Shown here in pieces: positions 26,432 through 35,697 of a stretch of 48,213 bases of DNA. The stretch comes from Solobacterium sp. Its GTDB lineage: Bacteria; Bacillota_I; Bacilli_A; Erysipelotrichales; Erysipelotrichaceae. The stretch lies in assembly GCA_017941735.1 (NCBI GenBank), contig JAGAVW010000040.1, positions 1 through 48,213 on the forward strand. The letters are read 5' to 3'. The stretch's first letter is position 1, and each line of letters starts with the position of its first letter. Both the position numbers and the translations under genes were made by a program. The notes under the pieces are model-generated. The model ran no database searches, was not told where the DNA came from, and saw only the letters and a program-made list of their open reading frames with translations.

Positions 26432-29045
26432 ATTCGACGTGGTATTCCACGCGTTCGGTTGTCAATTCTCTTTGATAAATATCAGTTAATACACCATAGA
26501 AGACAATATCAGAAGAATCGAGTTTCTTATCTGAAACAACTAAGCGGTTAGGATTTGTGACAAATAAGGTATTGCCATATTTTTCTTCTGACAATGTTTT
26601 GCCATCTGCGTTTTGGTATTCAAATAAGAAGCCAATCCGATCACCTGGTTGGAATGCGGTATAACCTTTTTCCATAAAGGCTAATTCATCATCCGCATCC
26701 GAATAGCCTAGGACTTTACCTTGTGCTGGAGCACTTGCGCCTTCAGGGATTGGATCCCATTCAATATGTAAGGTGATTTTCTTATCGCCATTGAGAATCG
26801 CTCTTGTTGTTCCGGTATAAACCATTCCTTCATCCGTCATTCTTGCTTGACCAGCAGTGTAACTGATGAGGTTATTGTTGATGTGAACCCAATTGTCATC
26901 CATATCAATTAAGATATCTCCAGATGTATTATCGAAACCAATATAATCACGGCCTAGATAACGTAATCTGCCACCATCTCTTTGATATACAGCGACTTGG
27001 ACATCACTGATCAACTTATTCACTTTTTCTGGTAATTCGACAAGATAGCCTTGTTCGGTTTCGGTAAGTGGGATATCGACGAAGGTATCTACCGTCGTAT
27101 CATAATTTTCATATCCAGGCACATACCATTCGGCATTCTTAATTTGGTTGATTGTGAGTTCGGAGAAGATACTGTTAGATTGGGAAGCACTCTTGATGTT
27201 TTGTGCTCCCATGATACTGAAGAAATCATTATAGAATTTCATTTGGTCATCCATGGAGAAGGCCTTTAGTTGTTTATAAGAGTCGGTATAAGAGGTAACT
27301 GTACTAACAGGGAAGGTAAGAGCCATACCGTTAATGCCTTGTGCAGAATTCTTATTTCGATATGGAATACTTGCTTTGATGTGATCTGCAAGTGTTAAGC
27401 ATGCATCTCCTTCACAAATTCGATTATCATAATCCAAAGCTTCTAAGATGGTTAGGTAATGAATTAAATCGATTTGTTCATTGTTTTGGAAGGTATATGC
27501 ATTTCTTGCTGCTAAAGAGACATCCGCAAAGTATTCTGGATCTTCATTGATGCGCTCTTTTGAAATGGTAAAGAGTTTTTCTAATTCTTCATATATTGGT
27601 TTGACGGTACGTAAATCGACTAAGGATAAGGTAGACATGGTATCGATTTCACCATCTTTGACACGTGTGGTTAATTCATCGAAGGTACCAATGAGTTCTT
27701 TACCAAATTCAACGGTAGGGATGGTTGGATCTTGCGCTAGTTTTCCAAAGGCTTCGGTATAATACCAACCTAAGCCACCTTCTACTTCTTCCGAAGCAAG
27801 ATAGTAATCTGCATAAGGTTCTAAAGCAACTGCATTTTCAATAGTCTGCATTAAGCAAGCATCAAACCCAATCAAATCAAATTTCATGCCAGAATTCTTA
27901 ATTGCGTCGACTAAATCATGCATCAACATGGTGGAACCATTTTGTTTTTTATTTAAGTCATCGACACCAAAACCTAAGCTAAATCCTCCACCGTGATCCC
28001 ACAATACCAACATATAACGGTCTGCAGGGTAAGCTTCTTTTGCCCACTTTAAGAAATCTTCTAGGCTATCTTTTTCAGACATAGAGATGGAAGAATCCAA
28101 AAGTTGTACAGGTTCCAATTTTCCATTTTGAATGACATAACGTCCATAAGAATCTTCATAAATGCCTTGGGTAAACCAACGCGAAGAACCACCTGCTTGA
28201 AGCACATAGGTTAAGTGCTCACCTTTTGTGGTAGACTCAATCATCTGTTTAATATTGATGGAAGCCATACCATTTGAATTCTCTAAGTTGGAGCCGACAA
28301 TGTATTGTAAGACAACTACGTTTTTATCATTTTCGTGTGTTGGGAAGAAGAAATCACGGCTTGTCTTAAGTTCATTAACGACGCCTGCATTATCACCAAG
28401 AATTTCTTCTCGACTCAATACACTTCCATTAAAAGCGATGCCATCAACCATTTCATCTACGTCTTTAATCAAATCGTTAACGAGGAAACGAGGAGGTAAG
28501 CTTCGAATTGTAAAGAAGATAACCACAGCTCCCACCGCCACAATTTCAGCAGCCGATAATAAGAAGACAGCTGCGGTCTTTAAGAAACGGATAAGCTTTG
28601 GAGATTGATCTTCTGGGAAAACGGGTTGTACATAAGTATTATTTTTACCAATTCCTAATAGGAGAAGGAATGCGGGTGGGAATATCACATAGAAAATGAT
28701 CCAAATAAAGCTTTTCCCAAAAGCTTTACGTAAGCGATTGTATAAACGGAATAGAAAGCCAAGGTAAATCAAACCGGCAATCAAAATATATAAGCGGCCA
28801 ATGCCACGGAAGGGGTTCAAATAAACACCTGCCACAATCAAGATCAGCGCAATTAAAAAAGGTCTAAAAAAGGAACGCTGATAGGGATAGAGGCGTTTAG
28901 TTAGGCGCCATTCTGCTAGGAATGGAATAATCGCATAACTTGGTTCTTCACCCATCTTCTTTAAAACAAAATAATAACCTATGGATTGTAGTAGCCAAGC
29001 TAATACCCATAAATAACTACTACGTAAAAATGCAAATAACAACAT
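26430..29045 (-). CDS. Membrane-anchored clostripain-like (C11) cysteine peptidase
   Basis: An 871-aa protein with two parts. The first 185 residues hold about five to six membrane helices, with a predicted signal-peptidase-like small soluble loop (PEDQSPKLIRF) between helices. The rest is extracytoplasmic and starts with a clostripain-type fold: LWDHGGGFSLGFG (catalytic His near 351) and IGFDACLMQ (Cys near 397), followed by LASEEVEGGLGW. A C-terminal beta-rich region of about 200 residues follows. C11 peptidases cut after Arg or Lys. ATG at 29045 follows AGGAGAAAG; the GTG two codons upstream is too close. The combination with a multi-pass membrane domain is uncommon in the characterised members. 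Confidence 0.85.
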   Translation of the reverse strand: MLLFAFLRSSYLWVLAWLLQSIGYYFVLKKMGEEPSYAIIPFLAEWRLTKRLYPYQRSFFRPFLIALILIVAGVYLNPFRGIGRLYILIAGLIYLGFLFRLYNRLRKAFGKSFIWIIFYVIFPPAFLLLLGIGKNNTYVQPVFPEDQSPKLIRFLKTAAVFLLSAAEIVAVGAVVIFFTIRSLPPRFLVNDLIKDVDEMVDGIAFNGSVLSREEILGDNAGVVNELKTSRDFFFPTHENDKNVVVLQYIVGSNLENSNGMASINIKQMIESTTKGEHLTYVLQAGGSSRWFTQGIYEDSYGRYVIQNGKLEPVQLLDSSISMSEKDSLEDFLKWAKEAYPADRYMLVLWDHGGGFSLGFGVDDLNKKQNGSTMLMHDLVDAIKNSGMKFDLIGFDACLMQTIENAVALEPYADYYLASEEVEGGLGWYYTEAFGKLAQDPTIPTVEFGKELIGTFDELTTRVKDGEIDTMSTLSLVDLRTVKPIYEELEKLFTISKERINEDPEYFADVSLAARNAYTFQNNEQIDLIHYLTILEALDYDNRICEGDACLTLADHIKASIPYRNKNSAQGINGMALTFPVSTVTSYTDSYKQLKAFSMDDQMKFYNDFFSIMGAQNIKSASQSNSIFSELTINQIKNAEWYVPGYENYDTTVDTFVDIPLTETEQGYLVELPEKVNKLISDVQVAVYQRDGGRLRYLGRDYIGFDNTSGDILIDMDDNWVHINNNLISYTAGQARMTDEGMVYTGTTRAILNGDKKITLHIEWDPIPEGASAPAQGKVLGYSDADDELAFMEKGYTAFQPGDRIGFLFEYQNADGKTLSEEKYGNTLFVTNPNRLVVSDKKLDSSDIVFYGVLTDIYQRELTTERVEYHVE

Positions 29046-29179
29046 ATTCACTTTCTCCTAACTATCTTTATTATATTCATAATTAAGTAAAAGTAGATAA
29101 ACAGAATAATTTATCTTTCTAATCCTTTTCAGCATCATAGTATAATTTTTTTAAGTTATAGAAGGGTAGGAATCATCAT

Positions 29180-29956
29180 ATGAAATATGGATTTATTGGG
29201 GCTGGAAATATGGGCTCTGCGATTATCAACGGTATGCTAAAGAGTAAACGATTTAAAGATATCGTTGCCTATGATATTCAAAAAGAAAAAGTACAAGCAT
29301 TCCATAATAAAGTGAAGTATTTGAGTTTTGATGCACTTGTTAAACAAGCAGACATCATCGTTTTAGCCGTCAAACCACAAATGATGGAAGGGGTCTTAGA
29401 GAAACTAAAAGACTACGACATCACAAAGAAATTATTTATATCCATTGCGGCAGGTTATAGCTGTGGGGATTTTGAAGAAGCTCTGGATTGTAAAGTTGTA
29501 CGTGCAATGCCAAATCTCAATGCGATTTATGGTGCTTCCATTACTGCATTATGTAAAGGAAAAAAAGCAACCAAAAAAGATTTAAGTATTGCGGAAGCAA
29601 TGTTTGAAGCAGTTGGAGAAACGATGTTATTAGAAGAAAAACAATTACGTGCTTTTGGGGCAATTGCTGGAGCTAGTCCTGCCTATACCTACATGTATGC
29701 GGATGCCTTAGCAATGGCAGCCGTAAAAGCAGGCTTACCAAGAGATGTAGCAATCGAAGTGGCAGCAAAGTCCATTCAAGGTAGTGCAACCACATTATTA
29801 GAAAGCCATATGCATCCAGATCTTTTACGTGATAAAGTTTGCTCACCTGGAGGCACAACGATTGAAGGGGTCCATGTGCTTGAAGAAGAAGGCTTCAAAG
29901 GACTTGTAATGGAAGCCATCGATGCGGTAATTGAGAAAGATAAGAAACTAAAATAA
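29180..29956 (+). CDS. proC: Pyrroline-5-carboxylate reductase
   Basis: A 258-aa NAD(P)H-dependent enzyme for the last step of proline synthesis. The Rossmann motif GFIGAGNMGSA (4-14), the LAVKPQMM segment (62-69), the SPAYTYMYADALAMAA dimerisation helix and the C-terminal PGGTTIEGVHVLEE motif are all in place. Length is usual. A TATAAT box lies about 40 bases upstream, and GAAGGGTAGG precedes the ATG. It is monocistronic and ends at a strong terminator. Confidence 0.95.
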   Translation: MKYGFIGAGNMGSAIINGMLKSKRFKDIVAYDIQKEKVQAFHNKVKYLSFDALVKQADIIVLAVKPQMMEGVLEKLKDYDITKKLFISIAAGYSCGDFEEALDCKVVRAMPNLNAIYGASITALCKGKKATKKDLSIAEAMFEAVGETMLLEEKQLRAFGAIAGASPAYTYMYADALAMAAVKAGLPRDVAIEVAAKSIQGSATTLLESHMHPDLLRDKVCSPGGTTIEGVHVLEEEGFKGLVMEAIDAVIEKDKKLK

Positions 29957-29984
29957 ATCCCAAAGTTATCTTTGGGATTTTTTA
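29955..29984. terminator. Terminator between proC and a convergent gene
   Basis: An eleven-pair stem (29955-29965 with 29970-29980, loop TTAT) is followed by T's. It overlaps the stop codons of both convergent genes. Confidence 0.85.
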
Positions 29985-30604
29985 ATGAAGGCAACAAGAA
30001 TTAAGATATAGCAAATTGTTTTTGGTAGCATCAGCATACCCAACATTGGCACAATACTTGCCCCAACCGCTACTGGAATATAAAACAGGAATGACAATAA
30101 GACATAAAGCCAAATCCGCTTGAAGAAAGCATCTTCGTTTCTGACGTTGTAATATAAAACGACGATGATGCATCCAAGAATCACAAATGGGACATTGCGA
30201 ATGATTCCCCATGTGACAGAGCTTTCATTTTGTAGCCATTGGTTTTGAGGAAGTAAACATAGGGCAATGCGAACGATTGAAAGCCCATAGAGTACCCAAG
30301 TGAGAAACTTATTCTCGCTTTTCTTATAGTTCGTTAAATAAATATGATACATATACAAATAGAAAATGGTCATCGTGATGGACGTGACAAATTTTCCAAC
30401 TCCTAAGGCAACTGTAAAGTCTGCATTCACAAAATAATTTAAGACGCGTGGCACAAGATGGAATGCATCTCCGCAACCAAGAATAAGAGCCGCTAAGCCC
30501 ATGTATCGATCAAGTTTTGATTGTTGTTTTTTTAAGAGATATACGCCCGTCGCAATGGCGAATACTAAATATAAAATATCAAATGTGGATTCTCCGTATT
30601 TCAT
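29966..30604 (-). CDS. Seven-helix membrane protein, function unknown
   Basis: A 212-aa polytopic protein with about seven helices. A conserved-looking segment GCGDAFHLVPR follows the second helix and may carry a buried charged site. I recognise no named family. The ATG at 30604 follows GAAGGAG; the frame stays open for 65 codons upstream but without a start site, and that extension would overlap the divergent lipoprotein promoter. Confidence 0.6.
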   Translation of the reverse strand: MKYGESTFDILYLVFAIATGVYLLKKQQSKLDRYMGLAALILGCGDAFHLVPRVLNYFVNADFTVALGVGKFVTSITMTIFYLYMYHIYLTNYKKSENKFLTWVLYGLSIVRIALCLLPQNQWLQNESSVTWGIIRNVPFVILGCIIVVLYYNVRNEDAFFKRIWLYVLLSFLFYIPVAVGASIVPMLGMLMLPKTICYILILVAFIKKSQR

Positions 30605-30656
30605 ATTAAAACTCCTTCGTAGAGAATTATAACAGAAGGTAATGTGATGCGCATGG

Positions 30657-30671
30657 TATACTTTGTCTATG
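30657..30671 (+). promoter_or_regulatory. Extended -10 box abutting a start codon (leaderless candidate)
   Basis: TGG-TATACT (-10 at 30657-30662) is followed by six bases and then the ATG at 30669. There is no ribosome binding site in between, so the mRNA should start at or next to the A of ATG. Confidence 0.55.
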
Positions 30672-32171
30672 AAAAAGTGGTTTAAGATTTTTTTATGCGT
30701 AAGTTTGTTGTTATCTCTAACCGCATGTCTAAAGAAGTTTGATGAAAAAGATGTTAAGAATTTCATCAAAGAGAATCTTTCGTTATCTTCTTTTAACATA
30801 CTCGAAGGACCGGTAGAAGTAATAAGTCCAAATCAAAGTACAGATGAATGGTGGACGATTGAAACTGATATCCATGGCTTTAAGACCCCACTTCAATTCC
30901 ATGTGATTAATTATCATACGTTTGGTAAATTTGGCGCAACCAATCGATTGGTCAGTGATTATCACGGCGCTCTAATCGATAAGATTGTTTCAGAGTACAA
31001 CGCAAGTGGAAAGATGCAAATTGTGAAAAAGGATGAATATATCAATGAAGGAAGCGAATTTATTTATCCGGTTATTAATCGTACCAGTTTTAAAGAAGCA
31101 TTTGCGGATATCGAATCCTTCCAAAATCATTTAAATAAATATTCTCATTTGGAAGATCTTTCCATCCTTCTGCAATATCAATTTGCTTTAGAAGAGCCCA
31201 TGATATTAAAAGATAAATGGTTTGGGAATGTGATATTTAAAACGGATACAACTAAGGCAGAATTGACCCAAATGATGGAAGAAGTAGGGGAGTATTCTTA
31301 TGAATGTGGAAATGAATATCGCTATCTTGTGGATTGTTTGCGCTCGGGCTTATTAGATCGCATTCAAGAATTTAGTGAACAAGAAATCACAAAGATTGTG
31401 GATTCCTGTACGGACATAATGGAAGTACAAGATACAAGTGAAAACATCTTAAAAAAGAATGTGATTTATTCCAAAGAACAAGACTATATTGCGGTAGGGA
31501 ATGTCTATCAATTATTACCACAAGAGAAAGTCGAAGGAACTTGGGAGAATTTCACCTTTAAAGATGCAAGTGGAGAAACCCATAGCCTAGAAGCTAGAGG
31601 GGGCGATACCTTGGTTCACATTGAAGAAGTATCGAAGTATTTAGGGGTTGAAGTAGATGATGGCGTGCGCATTGAGAAGGTACATATTCCAAATGAATAC
31701 TTCACTTATTTTGGAATCAATCAAGATGCATTCGAACAGGATTTGAATAAGAAGTTTAAAGAATATATCCGTCGTTATGAGAAAAATGAAGATGGCTTTA
31801 ATTTGTATTCAAAACCATATCTTTATACAAGGATAGGAAGAGTTAACGATGATGAGGTTGATGAAATCCGTCAAAAATTGATTCAAAAATATCAAAAATT
31901 CCCTTTCAGCGTTAGTAATATGCATCAAGTCTATGAAGGTGTGACCATCACCTTAGAAAAAGGATTAGAGATTACGGAAGAAGATTACCAAGCAATCATG
32001 AAAGCACTCTCTTTAACCGCATATAACCAATTGTTGTTTAATCAAAAACGCATGAAGGGCACATGGGAATTTTTTGTGGAATTACGGTTTAAAGAAGGGG
32101 ATGAAGTCAAAAAGACAAAAAAGGCAATCATCCCAAATGAAGTAATCGATTATCAATGGTTTCTAAAATAA
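30669..32171 (+). CDS. Lipoprotein, function unknown
   Basis: A 500-aa predicted lipoprotein, with signal sequence MKKWFKIFLCVSLLLSLTAC and lipid-modified Cys20. The mature part is charged and shows no motif I recognise; aromatic and acidic residues are spread throughout. It lacks a Shine-Dalgarno sequence and has a -10 box six bases before ATG. The downstream MATE gene has its own -10 box, placed after this stop. Confidence 0.65.
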   Translation: MKKWFKIFLCVSLLLSLTACLKKFDEKDVKNFIKENLSLSSFNILEGPVEVISPNQSTDEWWTIETDIHGFKTPLQFHVINYHTFGKFGATNRLVSDYHGALIDKIVSEYNASGKMQIVKKDEYINEGSEFIYPVINRTSFKEAFADIESFQNHLNKYSHLEDLSILLQYQFALEEPMILKDKWFGNVIFKTDTTKAELTQMMEEVGEYSYECGNEYRYLVDCLRSGLLDRIQEFSEQEITKIVDSCTDIMEVQDTSENILKKNVIYSKEQDYIAVGNVYQLLPQEKVEGTWENFTFKDASGETHSLEARGGDTLVHIEEVSKYLGVEVDDGVRIEKVHIPNEYFTYFGINQDAFEQDLNKKFKEYIRRYEKNEDGFNLYSKPYLYTRIGRVNDDEVDEIRQKLIQKYQKFPFSVSNMHQVYEGVTITLEKGLEITEEDYQAIMKALSLTAYNQLLFNQKRMKGTWEFFVELRFKEGDEVKKTKKAIIPNEVIDYQWFLK

Positions 32172-32178
32172 GAAAGAG

Positions 32179-32193
32179 TATAATGGAACCATG
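32179..32193 (+). promoter_or_regulatory. -10 box abutting the MATE start (leaderless candidate)
   Basis: A consensus TATAAT (32179-32184) is followed by GGAACC and the ATG at 32191. GGA this close to the start cannot act as a ribosome binding site. The geometry equals that at 30657. Confidence 0.55.
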
Positions 32194-33570
32194 CCCATTT
32201 CGCACGAAACTAGCCAACACCAATATGAGCGAATGACTAAAACGCCAGTCGCTAAATTAATCATTGTCTTAGGCATTCCGACAATGATTAGTATGTTGAT
32301 CACAAATATCTATAATCTTGTGGATACCTACTTTGTGGGAACAATTGGCACAAGTGCAGCTGGAGCAACCGGTATTGTCTTTATCTTAATGGCTATCTTA
32401 CAAGCCTTTGGCTTTATGTATGGACATGGGGCTGGCTCCAATATCTCAAGAAAACTCGGATCGCATGATGTAGAATCCGCGAAGCGTTATGCATCAACGA
32501 GTTTTTATTTATCCATTTTTACAGGCATATTGATTCTTATTATAGGTCTTGTGGGGATGGATTTTTTCTTACGGTTATTTGGAAGTACAGAAACGATACT
32601 ACCTTACGCAAGAACCTATGCGTTTTATATTTTGATTGCCGGACCAGCATTATGCTCTTCATGTGTATTGAATAATATTTTGCGCTATGAAGGCATGGCC
32701 TTTTTTGCGATGTTAGGTTTAACAACCGGAGGTATCTTAAATATCTTTTTAGATGCTTTATTTGTTTCTTATTTAGGTATGGGCATTGCGGGTGCTGGTC
32801 TAGCCACAGCGATCTCACAATATATTAGTTTTGTGATTTTATTACTTCCTTATTTAAGAGGGGTAACGCAAAGTAAAATCGCATTCCAATATTTCATGTT
32901 TAATCCAAAAGAAATATTCAATATTGCTGCCGTAGGGAGCCCATCTTTTGCCCGTCAAGGCTTAGCTTCACTTTCCACTTCGGTGGTGAACTTATTGGCC
33001 GGGAATTATGGAGATGCGGCAATTGCGGCTATTAGTATTGTTTCCCGTATTTGTAGTTTCTTATTCTGTATTGCGATTGGGATTGGTCAAGGCTTTCAAC
33101 CCGTTTGTGCATTTAACTATGGTGCTTCCATATTTAGTCGTGTAAAAAAAGGGTTCTATGTTGCGTTGTTGCTTGGGACAGTTGTAATGACGTGTCTAGG
33201 AATCTTGGGTTATTTGAATGCGGGCTCTTTGGTGGCGTTATTTCGAAAAGATGCAGAAGTGGTGCGTATTGGTGAAGTAGCCTTACGTTATCAATGTATT
33301 GCGTTACCTTTAATGCCTTTATCGATGTATGGAAATATGTTATTTCAAGCCATCGGTCAAGCAAAGAAAGCTCTTTTCTTGGCTTCGCTTCGAAGTGGGC
33401 TATTGATGATTCCAACTGTGCTTATTTTACATGCGTTATTTGGTTTGTTGGGTATCCAAATGGCCCAAGCCATTTCAGATAGCTTAACGGCACTGCTTTC
33501 GGTTCCCTTTATTTTGAATTACTTTAAAAATATGCCAAAAGATGGTACTTCTTTCGCAGAATTGGCATAG
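32191..33570 (+). CDS. MATE-family multidrug/metabolite exporter
   Basis: A 459-aa, twelve-helix antiporter of the MATE family, NorM/DinF branch. The opening segment KLIIVLGIPTMISMLITNIY and the following VDTYFVGTIGTSA are typical of helix 1-2, and the pseudo-repeat restarts near GSPSFARQGLASLSTSVVN. It should export a cationic or drug-like compound in exchange for Na+ or H+. It lies between a lipoprotein and a phosphodiester glycosidase-like gene. A second MATE gene lies on the other strand at 35694. Confidence 0.9.
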   Translation: MPISHETSQHQYERMTKTPVAKLIIVLGIPTMISMLITNIYNLVDTYFVGTIGTSAAGATGIVFILMAILQAFGFMYGHGAGSNISRKLGSHDVESAKRYASTSFYLSIFTGILILIIGLVGMDFFLRLFGSTETILPYARTYAFYILIAGPALCSSCVLNNILRYEGMAFFAMLGLTTGGILNIFLDALFVSYLGMGIAGAGLATAISQYISFVILLLPYLRGVTQSKIAFQYFMFNPKEIFNIAAVGSPSFARQGLASLSTSVVNLLAGNYGDAAIAAISIVSRICSFLFCIAIGIGQGFQPVCAFNYGASIFSRVKKGFYVALLLGTVVMTCLGILGYLNAGSLVALFRKDAEVVRIGEVALRYQCIALPLMPLSMYGNMLFQAIGQAKKALFLASLRSGLLMIPTVLILHALFGLLGIQMAQAISDSLTALLSVPFILNYFKNMPKDGTSFAELA

Positions 33571-33608
33571 ATTATATATAATGGTTAGGCAATAGGCAGG
33601 AAGTAAAG

Positions 33609-34604
33609 ATGAAACATAGACGTAAAAGAGGAATATCATTCATTGGACTGTTGTTGATGAGTGTAATCGCAATCCTATTAGGTAGTATTGCGGGTGCTTA
33701 TTACTATCTCCATAGCCAATATACTGGCGAAGCACGGGAAGAAGGTTTAGTGAAGCTACGTGAAATGGATGAGAATTCTGTGGAATACCAAATCGCAAGT
33801 CGCTATTATGATGCTTCGGAACTAAAAGAACCGGAAGTGGAACTTGCCCAAGCCAAAGAATCAGAAATTCTTACCATCCCTAGTATCCAAGTGGAATTAG
33901 ATAAAAATGGAGATGGAATTGAGATTGAACATATTTATGCGGGTACCTATGAAGGCTACATGATGATTGTCCATGATCCAGAAGATGTCTCCATCGCAAT
34001 CAATCCACATTTAGGTTCTGGGGCAGCAGCGCCTGAGCTAGAAGATTATGTGGAAATGTATCATGCGACTGGAGGCATTAATGGTGGTGGCTTTGCGGAT
34101 GAAGGTGGAACGGGAAATGGCTCGATTCCTGCTGGCATTGTCATTATGGATGGGGAACTCATTTCTGGTGGTGCAGCACAACCCATACTTGGCATCACCA
34201 AAGACCATAAGTTAATTACCACAACGTGCACTGGCCAAGAAGCACTGGATATGGGGATTGTGGAGGCCGTTACCTTTGGGCCAACCTTCATTAATAATGG
34301 CCAAGTGGTTTATCAACCAGGCACCGATAATCTAAATATGTTAAACCCAAGAACAGCCGTTGGCCAAAAAGCAGATGGCACGTTCTTGTTGCTGGTGATT
34401 GATGGAAGAGGGCCTTCTTCTTTTGGTGCGAAGTATGAAGATGTCGTAGAAATCTTCCAAAAGTATGATGCCGTTATGGCTGGAAACTTAGATGGTGGAA
34501 ACTCCTCGGTCATGATTTATGATAACCAATATATTCATTACCCTGTATCGATGTATGATTCACGTAATTTACCATCTGTGATTTTAGTAAAGGCGGATAA
34601 ATAA
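33609..34604 (+). CDS. Phosphodiester glycosidase-family (NAGPA-like) membrane-anchored protein
   Basis: A 331-aa protein with one N-terminal membrane anchor (GISFIGLLLMSVIAILLGSI) and an extracellular domain of the NAGPA/DUF2233 type. The family motifs GGINGGGFADE and GNLDGGNSSVM are present; relatives cleave GlcNAc-phosphodiesters and occur in exopolysaccharide or wall-polymer loci. TATAAT at 33577-33582 and GGCAGGAAG precede the ATG. One base separates it from the next gene, so the two form an operon. The natural polymer substrate is unknown. Confidence 0.85.
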   Translation: MKHRRKRGISFIGLLLMSVIAILLGSIAGAYYYLHSQYTGEAREEGLVKLREMDENSVEYQIASRYYDASELKEPEVELAQAKESEILTIPSIQVELDKNGDGIEIEHIYAGTYEGYMMIVHDPEDVSIAINPHLGSGAAAPELEDYVEMYHATGGINGGGFADEGGTGNGSIPAGIVIMDGELISGGAAQPILGITKDHKLITTTCTGQEALDMGIVEAVTFGPTFINNGQVVYQPGTDNLNMLNPRTAVGQKADGTFLLLVIDGRGPSSFGAKYEDVVEIFQKYDAVMAGNLDGGNSSVMIYDNQYIHYPVSMYDSRNLPSVILVKADK

Positions 34605-34605
34605 G

Positions 34606-35667
34606 ATGAAACGGATTCGTATATTACCAGTGATTCTATTTGCGCTTTTATTAGGACTTCTTGCCTTTGGAATTAGCACCTACCTTTTAAAACATAAGGA
34701 AAATGGGTTCGTATTTACAGCACAAAAAAATGTAACTGAAGATGCGCTAAAAATACTCACAAGCATTCAAAATAAAGAAGAAATTAATCTTTTTGAAAAT
34801 ACCCAAAAAGAATATCCAAGCTTTGATTCAAAAGAAGCCTATGATGTGGCGATTCAAGCCCTATTTCAAGATGTGAATGTTGAAGAGTTGAATCTTGAAT
34901 TGGTTGAGAAAACCGATACACAAACAAAATTTGAAATCCATAACGGAGATCAATATCTAGGCACATTAAAACTAGATACAGACGAAAATGATACAATTCA
35001 CGCAAGTCTACCAATTCAAGGGTCGGAAAGTTATATCTTTGAAGTACCTGTTGGTAGAACCTTTACGATGAATGGATTAGATGTGGATGCTTCTTATAAG
35101 ATTGAAGAGAATGTTCCCGCAAGTAACTTTTTCCAATTCCAAGACCAAACTTCCATCCCACATGTTGATATCTATGAGGTAGACCATTTATTGGGTTTAC
35201 CAGAAGTAGAGCTTGATGGGGAAAAAGGAGAAGTCTTAGTTGATGCGATTACACAACACTTACTTGTGGGCGAGGCTTTAGAAGATGAAGAATTAAAAGA
35301 ATTGATGATTGAAGATGGACAAAAGATTGCGCAATATCCAGCCCAAGAAGTGGGTTTAGGTGCAGTCAGCGAAATTGCCTTAACTTCTTCTTCCTGGTAT
35401 GAGCGCTATACGTCCTTACAGAATTATTGGTTTACCGCACATAATATCTCTAACTTTTCAAACCAAGATGTGATTTGTGGCATTAAGCAAAGTGAAGATA
35501 CCGCGGTTGGACATGTGGTATTTGATTATTTCGCAGATAATGGTGAAGTCCATCGTACATGGCATATTGGTTATCAAATGACGATGGTTAATACCCCACA
35601 AGGCTGGAAAGTGGGTGGCATGGAAATCAATAATGAACTAAACCCAAATCAAATTCAACCAGAATAA
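34606..35667 (+). CDS. Membrane-anchored protein of unknown function
   Basis: A 353-aa protein with one N-terminal membrane segment (ILPVILFALLLGLLAFGIST) and an external domain. The last 80 residues look like an NTF2-type fold, as judged by the pattern of Trp/Tyr-rich strands ending in PQGWKVGGMEINNE. It is the second gene after the NAGPA-like gene, separated by one base, and likely works with it at the cell surface. A terminator overlaps its stop. Confidence 0.6.
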   Translation: MKRIRILPVILFALLLGLLAFGISTYLLKHKENGFVFTAQKNVTEDALKILTSIQNKEEINLFENTQKEYPSFDSKEAYDVAIQALFQDVNVEELNLELVEKTDTQTKFEIHNGDQYLGTLKLDTDENDTIHASLPIQGSESYIFEVPVGRTFTMNGLDVDASYKIEENVPASNFFQFQDQTSIPHVDIYEVDHLLGLPEVELDGEKGEVLVDAITQHLLVGEALEDEELKELMIEDGQKIAQYPAQEVGLGAVSEIALTSSSWYERYTSLQNYWFTAHNISNFSNQDVICGIKQSEDTAVGHVVFDYFADNGEVHRTWHIGYQMTMVNTPQGWKVGGMEINNELNPNQIQPE

Positions 35668-35697
35668 AAAATTGATACACTGTATCAATTTTTTTAC
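35665..35697. terminator. Terminator between convergent genes
   Basis: ATTGATA pairs with TATCAAT around CACTG, flanked by A's on the left and T's on the right, so it can act in both directions. Confidence 0.75.
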
